Shown piece by piece: positions 12,918 through 13,429 of a DNA stretch of 13,429 nt. This DNA comes from Treponema sp. UBA4328 (GTDB taxonomy: Bacteria > Spirochaetota > Spirochaetia > Treponematales > Treponemataceae). The stretch's first letter is position 1; every line of letters starts with the position of its first letter. The position numbers and the translations under genes were made by a program. The stretch is taken from contig DGTU01000025.1 in the NCBI GenBank assembly GCA_002394465.1, positions 6,128 through 19,556 on the forward strand. Direction: 5' to 3'. Under the pieces are notes generated by a model that saw only the letters and a program-made list of their open reading frames with translations, did not search any database and had not been told where the DNA came from.

Positions 12918-13429
12918 ATGAAGTTAAAGTTTTTATCATCCGTGCTTGTCTTATCTGCAATTTTTCTGTCCGGCTGCAGTACGGACTGTAATTTTTCAGT
13001 TCAGGATTCGCCTGCCGGAATCCTTGAAGGCCATTCTTCTTCCGGCTGTGAATGGTGGCTTTTTGATGCAGCTCAGCAGGAGAAGGTGCAGTCGTTCTTC
13101 AAGGCAAACGGCGATGCGTGCATTTTCGTTCAGTTTAATGCAGGCAAAAAAGCTGAAGGTGACCTGGAACTTGCATTCCTGTACGCTGAAGATACTGCCT
13201 CAAAGATAAATGAAATTTCAAGCCGTCCGGTCGTAAAGATTCCGCTTTCGCCGTTCCGCGGATATTCATTTACAGTCTCATTTGCATTCGACAAGGAAAA
13301 GGAATGCCCTGCAGGCTTCAGGATTAAGTCGTCAGGAGACAGTGCGCCTGTCGCTTCGGTTTCCGTTCAGAGGGCCGTAATTGGTTTTGACTTCAGGGGA
13401 AGCAATCCGCTTTATGCCTTTGCTCCGAA
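12918..13429 (+). CDS. Lipoprotein, 5' part only (runs off the window)
   Basis: An open frame from the ATG at 12918 to the window edge gives 170 residues without a stop. The N-terminus is a clear lipoprotein signal, MKLKFLSSVLVLSAIFLSGC, with lipobox LSGC and lipidated Cys20. GGGAG at 12905-12909 sits eight bases before the ATG, directly after the terminator T-run. The mature part is rich in predicted beta strands and carries several cysteines (24, 44, 68, 130), which could form disulfides if exported. Near 118-124 and 153-168 are strand-like segments (FTVSFAF; AVIGFDFRGSNPLYAF). I do not recognise the family. No promoter is visible in the 13 bases after the terminator, so it may rely on readthrough or on a promoter inside the upstream gene. 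Confidence 0.8.
   Translation, partial: MKLKFLSSVLVLSAIFLSGCSTDCNFSVQDSPAGILEGHSSSGCEWWLFDAAQQEKVQSFFKANGDACIFVQFNAGKKAEGDLELAFLYAEDTASKINEISSRPVVKIPLSPFRGYSFTVSFAFDKEKECPAGFRIKSSGDSAPVASVSVQRAVIGFDFRGSNPLYAFAP

Noticed and set aside
12946..13209. 87-aa open frame starting at 12946
   Set aside because: It is out of frame with the lipoprotein frame from 12918, which has a signal peptide, lipobox and ribosome site and stays open to the edge.
1..13429. Defence island, phage, CRISPR or mobile element
   Set aside because: No nuclease, helicase, recombinase, toxin-antitoxin, transposase, spaced repeat array or attachment-site pattern is visible; all genes fit housekeeping, transport or surface roles.

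Overview
The window looks like a chromosomal segment of a spirochaete, most likely a host-associated or gut-type Treponema. This is inferred, because there is no rRNA or marker gene to prove it. Pointers are: five separate lipoprotein precursors in 13 kb with relaxed lipoboxes (LASC, LAGC, FLSC, CVSC, LSGC); large secreted beta-rich lipoproteins of a style I associate with Treponema; a TAXI-type TRAP transporter; and moderate GC content with sigma70-like promoters. I see no CRISPR array, insertion sequence, integrase, rRNA or tRNA.

Layout. On the minus strand at the left lies asnS (start 2889) followed downstream by a YihY/BrkB-family membrane protein with a C-terminal cyclic-nucleotide-binding domain (start 1372). 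The 68-base gap between them holds overlapping small palindromes and a 10-bp tandem repeat. Divergent from asnS is a TAXI TRAP transporter locus on the plus strand: substrate-binding lipoprotein (3030-3977), a long intergenic hairpin, a DUF1850 protein (4084-4602) and a fused small/large permease (4580-6661). These probably form one sodium- or proton-driven organic-anion importer, with the hairpin able to set the ratio of binding protein to permease.

Next is a two-gene minus-strand lipoprotein operon (starts 9992 and 7916, 15 bases apart) encoding 686-aa and 416-aa surface-type proteins built from beta-sandwich modules. It converges on the permease gene with four bases between stops. Its upstream region is shared with a divergent family-5 (oligopeptide-type) ABC solute-binding lipoprotein (10212-12038). 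That 219-base shared region contains a 16-bp perfect palindrome, a 9-bp-arm hairpin and a competing complementary segment, so it is the most regulation-rich part of the window. The binding-protein gene ends by overlapping the stop of a convergent 137-aa unknown gene, inside a small hairpin.

The right edge carries a 104-aa membrane protein as a self-contained unit with its own promoter and terminator, then the 5' part of another lipoprotein (12918 onward) that leaves the window.

I do not see a clearly new multi-gene system. The points most worth checking are the YihY-cNMP fusion, the repeat and palindrome cluster after asnS, the hairpin inside the TAXI operon, and the palindromes and competing hairpins between the lipoprotein operon and the peptide-binding protein.
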